Part shown: in pieces, positions 60,901 through 64,000 of the stretch
Position numbering within the stretch: the stretch's first letter is position 1
How the letters are laid out: every line of letters begins with the position of its first letter
NCBI RefSeq assembly: GCF_002234675.1
Contig: NC_019864.2
Coordinates: forward strand, 19,966,582 to 20,030,581
Reading direction: 5' to 3'
Length of the DNA: 64,000 nt
Source of the DNA: Oryzias latipes
Taxonomy: Eukaryota > Chordata > Actinopteri > Beloniformes > Adrianichthyidae
The notes under the pieces: model-generated
The model's input: the letters and a program-made list of their open reading frames with translations, nothing else
Databases searched by the model: none
What the model was told of the DNA's origin: nothing
Translations under genes and position numbers: made by a program

Positions 60901-61110
60901 CACTCCTGCTGAACGAGGACTTCCATGAGATAAATAAATGTTTCCACTGCCCCACTGAGATTTCCAAAATTAAAATCTTCTTCACTACTGTGTTTCTCTT
61001 GAAAGAAAAAACAGTTCACGTTAACTTGTGCCTTGCAGGAAAGAAAAATTGCCTTGTTACATTCTTAAAACCATGAGCATTTAAAGATAACAAAGAAAGA
61101 ACCATAAAGA
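58000..61110 (-). pseudogene. L1 ORF2 (endonuclease-reverse transcriptase), degenerate
   Basis: Pieces in order on the minus strand: endonuclease start LSLLSLNAHGFKN (near 61090), VAGDFNVVPDE (about 60660-60690), DHCTITLALTPE (about 60400); reverse transcriptase DNWRPITLLCCDNKLLAHVY (about 59760), QPAFIKGRHIHHHTL (about 59680), FLDFFKAFDSLDRPF (about 59580), GVRQGCPISPLLFIISAELLA (about 59380-59440) and the catalytic QFADDT (about 59290); then a C-terminal region with WKNKTHYIRKSQLV (about 58880). At least six frame changes or stops separate the blocks. The FADD catalytic core is preserved. Confidence 0.88.
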
Positions 61111-61269
61111 ATAACTAGAAAGCAATTAACTCCATAAAGGGCTATAACACACTTTCACATTGTTTAATCTGTTTCCTCAAAGCTGTAAAAACATTCAACA
61201 CAATAAATAACATACCAGCTTTGGATTTGTTTTCTCTCTTCTCCTTAAGGAAGATGTCTCTGCCCATTC

Positions 61270-62075
61270 AGTCTAGATGAAGAAGTGTTGGTTTCATGCT
61301 GTGACCTGATGACCGATGACCATCAATGACGGCGTAGCCGTCCTTTAAAAAAGTCTTGAGTCCTCTCTTCCTCGCCTCCTCCACTCTCGGCCAAAGACGC
61401 TGACGAGTCTCCCTGTCTTCTTTGCAAAAGTCTTCTTTGAAGCGAGTATTCAGATCTTTGCAGATTTGTGCATTTTTTGAAATTCTCCAGACTTGGTCTC
61501 GAACAATTCTCATTCCAAACTGGATGATAATTTGTCTTGGTTGGTTGTTTTTTTCCTTTCTGTCCCAGCCGATGCACTGTGTCCACAGTGTTTCGTAGTT
61601 CTTCTACGTTGACCGACATCACTTTGGAAAGGATCTTAAGAATTTCATCTCTTATGATTTCCACTTCTTTCTCAGGAAGGCCAATAAGTCGCAAAGACCA
61701 TCTTTGTTCATATCTTGCATGTTCCAGACACATTTCACAGGGAGAAGCATTTTCTTTTTGCAGAGACACCATCTGCAGTTTGAGGCGGTTCACATCTTCC
61801 ACAACACTTTTAACAGCAGCTGTATTTGCATCTTTAACTTGTTTAACAGCATCTGTGTTCTCTTGCAGTTGAAACTCATATCCTTTCAGAAATTCACTTT
61901 GAGTATCAAACTTGGTGGTTAGGGTTTGAATTGCGTTAAAGAGGACACTGTTGGATATTTATTCCTTGCGTTCTTGTGGAGCATTCTTTTTAATCTTTTT
62001 TGGGGTTTGGTCTTTTTACTGGTGTGTGGTGTCTGTTGACTCTCGTCTGATCTTGTGAGGTGTCTTCCTGTTCAT
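61270..62075 (-). pseudogene. L1 ORF1 (RNA-binding protein), degenerate
   Basis: The frame 61802-61323 has a coiled-coil-like start (VNRLKLQMVSLQKEN), then the L1 ORF1 RRM-like core with RWSLRLIGLPEKEVE and VDTVHRLGQKGKK. It then shifts at about 61500 into a frame with VWRISKNAQICKDLNTRF and ends LKTFLKDGYAVIDG. A start-like MDEQEDTSQ lies near 62075, but stops separate it from the core. Confidence 0.82.
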
Positions 62076-62379
62076 CCATCCATTCAACCTCTCCCTCGCT
62101 GGATGTCTGTCCTGAAGCCACTAGATGGTACTCATGCTCTTTGCTAGTGTTGGGCTGTTAGGCATTCCTTCTATCATGTCGAAGTTCGAACAATACAACG
62201 GAAACAGTGGTAAACAAACCTCTTTCAAGCTGAATCGGTTTGAAGGTTCTTTGCTGGTATTTTCTTTAGCTTTGGTTGAACTTCTCACATGGAAAGAGTT
62301 GTTTGTTCAGGTAAAGCGTCTGACTCTGAGCCCCTGAAAAAAGTAACTGCTTGTTCCGTCATCTTGGTAACACCCCAAG

Positions 62380-62392
62380 TAGGGGACTACTT
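62380..62392. repeat. right target-site duplication of the L1 insertion
   Basis: TAGGGGACTACTT; partner of 57472-57484. Confidence 0.85.
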
Positions 62393-62523
62393 AACCAGTC
62401 AGAAACAAAAAGAACTATATTCACCTCAACAGTCCAGTTCTCTTCAAAACAAAAAACAACAACGTTGTTGAATTTCTGCTTCCCTCCCAAAAGCCTCCTC
62501 AAACTGAGCAGCTCTCCCTCTGG

Positions 62524-62577
62524 CAACCGTACTATTTGGTTGAATGCTTTATAGCATTCAACCAAATAGTACGGTTG
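62524..62577. repeat. perfect 25-bp-arm palindrome
   Basis: The arms 62524-62548 and 62553-62577 are exact inverted copies (left arm starts CAACCGTACTATTTGGTTG) around a 4-base TTAT loop. A partial further copy, AAGCATTCAACC, follows at 62581-62592. It looks like the hairpin terminus of a DNA element. Confidence 0.9.
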
Positions 62578-62599
62578 AGTAAGCATTCAACCCTTTGTT

Positions 62600-64000
62600 T
62601 TCCTCTTCTATCTTCCGCCGTTTTTCGGCACTTAACTCCTTCTACAATTTTCAACCTATTTTAACCATTCAACTACTAAAATGTTCAGCTCTTTCAGCTT
62701 ATTCCTGCTATGACTTTTGGTTTTTCAAATCATTCAACTTTTTAAGATATTCCAGGATTTTCCAGGAATTTTTGCTCCATTAAAATACATAGGGAATTTG
62801 TTGTGCAGAAGTTCACAGTTAAACTTCCTCTACAATTTTTCACTTATTTTAAAAATTCAACTATTAAAATGTTCAGCTCTTTCATCTTAATCCAGCTATG
62901 ACTTTTGGTCCTTCAAATCCTTGAACTTTTCCAGATATTCCCGGATTTTCCAAGATTATTGCTCCATTGGCCACACCTTTGCTTCTTTAAACCATTGTAA
63001 CTTTAACATTCTTTTAGCTAGAGACACTGTTCCAACATTAAAATGCTCACAAGGCTTTAAACTTCAACATAAGGTTCAACATTATTATGGGATGGCAACA
63101 CCACCTACAGTTTGGCGGCAATTTTGTGCAAAAATATGAGGCGATTTCAAACTCCTTCAAATTTTCACCTAGAGACACCGTTCAAACATTAAAATGATCA
63201 CAAGCCTTTGGACTACAAAATAAGTTGAGCCCAGAAGATCATCGGCTGCCCTCTCCCATCCCTGGAAGAACTGTACAGTTCCCGCTGCCTAAAAAAGGCT
63301 CAAAACATTCTGCTGGATCCATCACACCCCGGTCATTCCCAGTTTGAACTGCTGCCTTCAGGCAGGAGATACAGAACAATTAAAACAAGGACAAACAGAT
63401 TAAAAAACAGCTTCTATCCGAGAGCCACCGTGGCCTTAAACGCTGCTAAGTAAAGTTTATTTATTAGGGAAGTGTGCAATAACCGGAGAAGGTGTAACCT
63501 CCTTTTATATTTTGTTGTATATTTTTTAACATATCTTTCTTATATTGTCTTATTTCGCAGTTTTTAGTTTTCTACTCTTACTTGACTTTTTATTCCACCG
63601 GAAAAAAATTGCACTGTAATTTCGTTGTACATGTACAATGACAAATAAAGATATTTCATTTCATTTCAAGTTTAGAAATCATTATGGGATGTCGACACAA
63701 CCTACTGTTTGGTGGCCATTTTTTGACAAGTTCTGAGGTGACCCTTGCAATAAACTTCATCCATGGCTGGAACTGAACATATTGAAATTCACTGGATCTG
63801 GACATATAAGGAATGTGGGCGTGGTTAGCAAACAAACTTTGTTGCTAAGGACATCCAAAAGTTTACTTTTTCCGATTCGTCTGAAACTGACGTCGATTGG
63901 TTCGTCAACCCCAGGCAACCCAAACATAAAATGGTTGCTATGGAGATAAAATCAATAGAAAAGCCGCCATTTTGAAAAAAGTGGATTTTCTATCAACTTA
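62600..64000. repeat. tandem-repeat-bearing element, continues past window
   Basis: After the palindrome and a CTTCCGCCGTTTTTCGGCAC block, units of about 150-190 bases recur. CAACTACTAAAATGTTCAGC near 62670 recurs near 62857, and ACATTAAAATGCTCACAAGG near 63035 recurs near 63187. A shared CATTATGGGATG...CTACTGTTTGGTGGCCATT block follows at about 63080 and 63680. A short LINE (63227-63667) interrupts the last unit. No transposase is visible. Confidence 0.65.
63227..63667 (+). mobile_element. short 5'-truncated L2/Rex1-like LINE insertion
   Basis: Bases 63232-63453 encode 73 residues in one open frame ending in a stop: PLPSLEELYSSRC, DPSHPGHSQFELLPSGRRYR and RLKNSFYPRATVALN. This is the same C-terminal block as the 25-kb LINE but diverged. 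A 3' UTR follows, ending TGACAAATAAAGATATTTCA and a TTTCATTTC tail. AAGTT flanks both ends (63222-63226 and 63668-63672). Confidence 0.82.

Larger units (their letters stand above)
57485..62379 (-). mobile_element. nearly full-length L1-type LINE, minus strand, inactive
   Basis: The element is bounded by the 13-bp duplication. The 3' end is A-rich (poly(T) on the plus strand at 57485-57510). The 5' end is at 62379. Order on the minus strand: 5' UTR, ORF1 (about 62075-61270), ORF2 (about 61110-58000) and 3' UTR. Length is 4.9 kb. Twelve to 24 bases inside the 5' end is CCAAGATGACGG (62356-62367, complement), resembling the YY1 site at the start of mammalian L1. Both ORFs carry many frameshifts and stops, so the copy is dead although complete. 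Confidence 0.9.

Noticed and set aside
1..64000. CRISPR arrays, operons or bacterial signals
   Set aside because: No regularly spaced direct repeats with unique spacers; introns, LINEs and SINEs show this is vertebrate DNA.

Overview
This is a vertebrate nuclear window, almost certainly from an acanthomorph teleost fish. The DNA is AT-rich and gene-poor, with intron-split genes, Rex/RTE, L1 and L2-like retrotransposons, tRNA-headed fish SINEs and several short inverted-repeat DNA transposons. The genus (for example Oryzias) cannot be fixed from the sequence alone.

Layout. Bases 1-36,200 hold no gene I can support. They contain a 3'-terminal RTE-type LINE piece (1-480), a complete 3.6-kb DNA transposon with 0.6-0.7-kb inverted repeats (4349-7955), a broken Rex3-like copy with a nested insertion (10395-11738), SINEs, a younger Rex3-like copy (22040-22750), a minus-strand L2/Rex1-like LINE end (25130-25890), a 207-bp MITE family, a CpG-rich MITE (31917-32601) and a LINE endonuclease fragment (about 32700-33360). 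A few non-repetitive stretches have clustered homeodomain, E-box or octamer sites and look like candidate enhancers.

The genic part starts at about 36.2 kb. A CpG- and GC-richer block (36.2-37.95 kb) has CRE, MEF2/SRF-like and REST/RE1 sites. It lies upstream of a clear mir-129 hairpin (38947-39027). Next come the two coding exons of leptin (lepa, plus strand, 46052-46615) with a TATA-associated non-coding first exon. Convergent to it is rbm28 (minus strand, 19 coding exons, 754 codons, 47572-53545), then a three-exon TMEM53/DUF829-family gene (minus strand, 55608-56830). The order mir-129 > leptin > < rbm28 is the same as around human LEP (MIR129-1, LEP, RBM28), so this is the conserved leptin locus.

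About 0.6 kb upstream of the TMEM53-like coding start sits a nearly full-length but mutated L1 (minus strand, 57485-62379) flanked by a 13-bp target-site duplication. The window ends in a tandem-repeat-bearing element with a perfect 25-bp-arm palindrome, itself interrupted by another short LINE insertion.

The three proteins have unrelated jobs: leptin is a secreted cytokine-like hormone, RBM28 a nucleolar ribosome-biogenesis factor, and the TMEM53-like product a predicted alpha/beta-hydrolase-fold protein. They are linked by ancestral synteny, not by a shared pathway.
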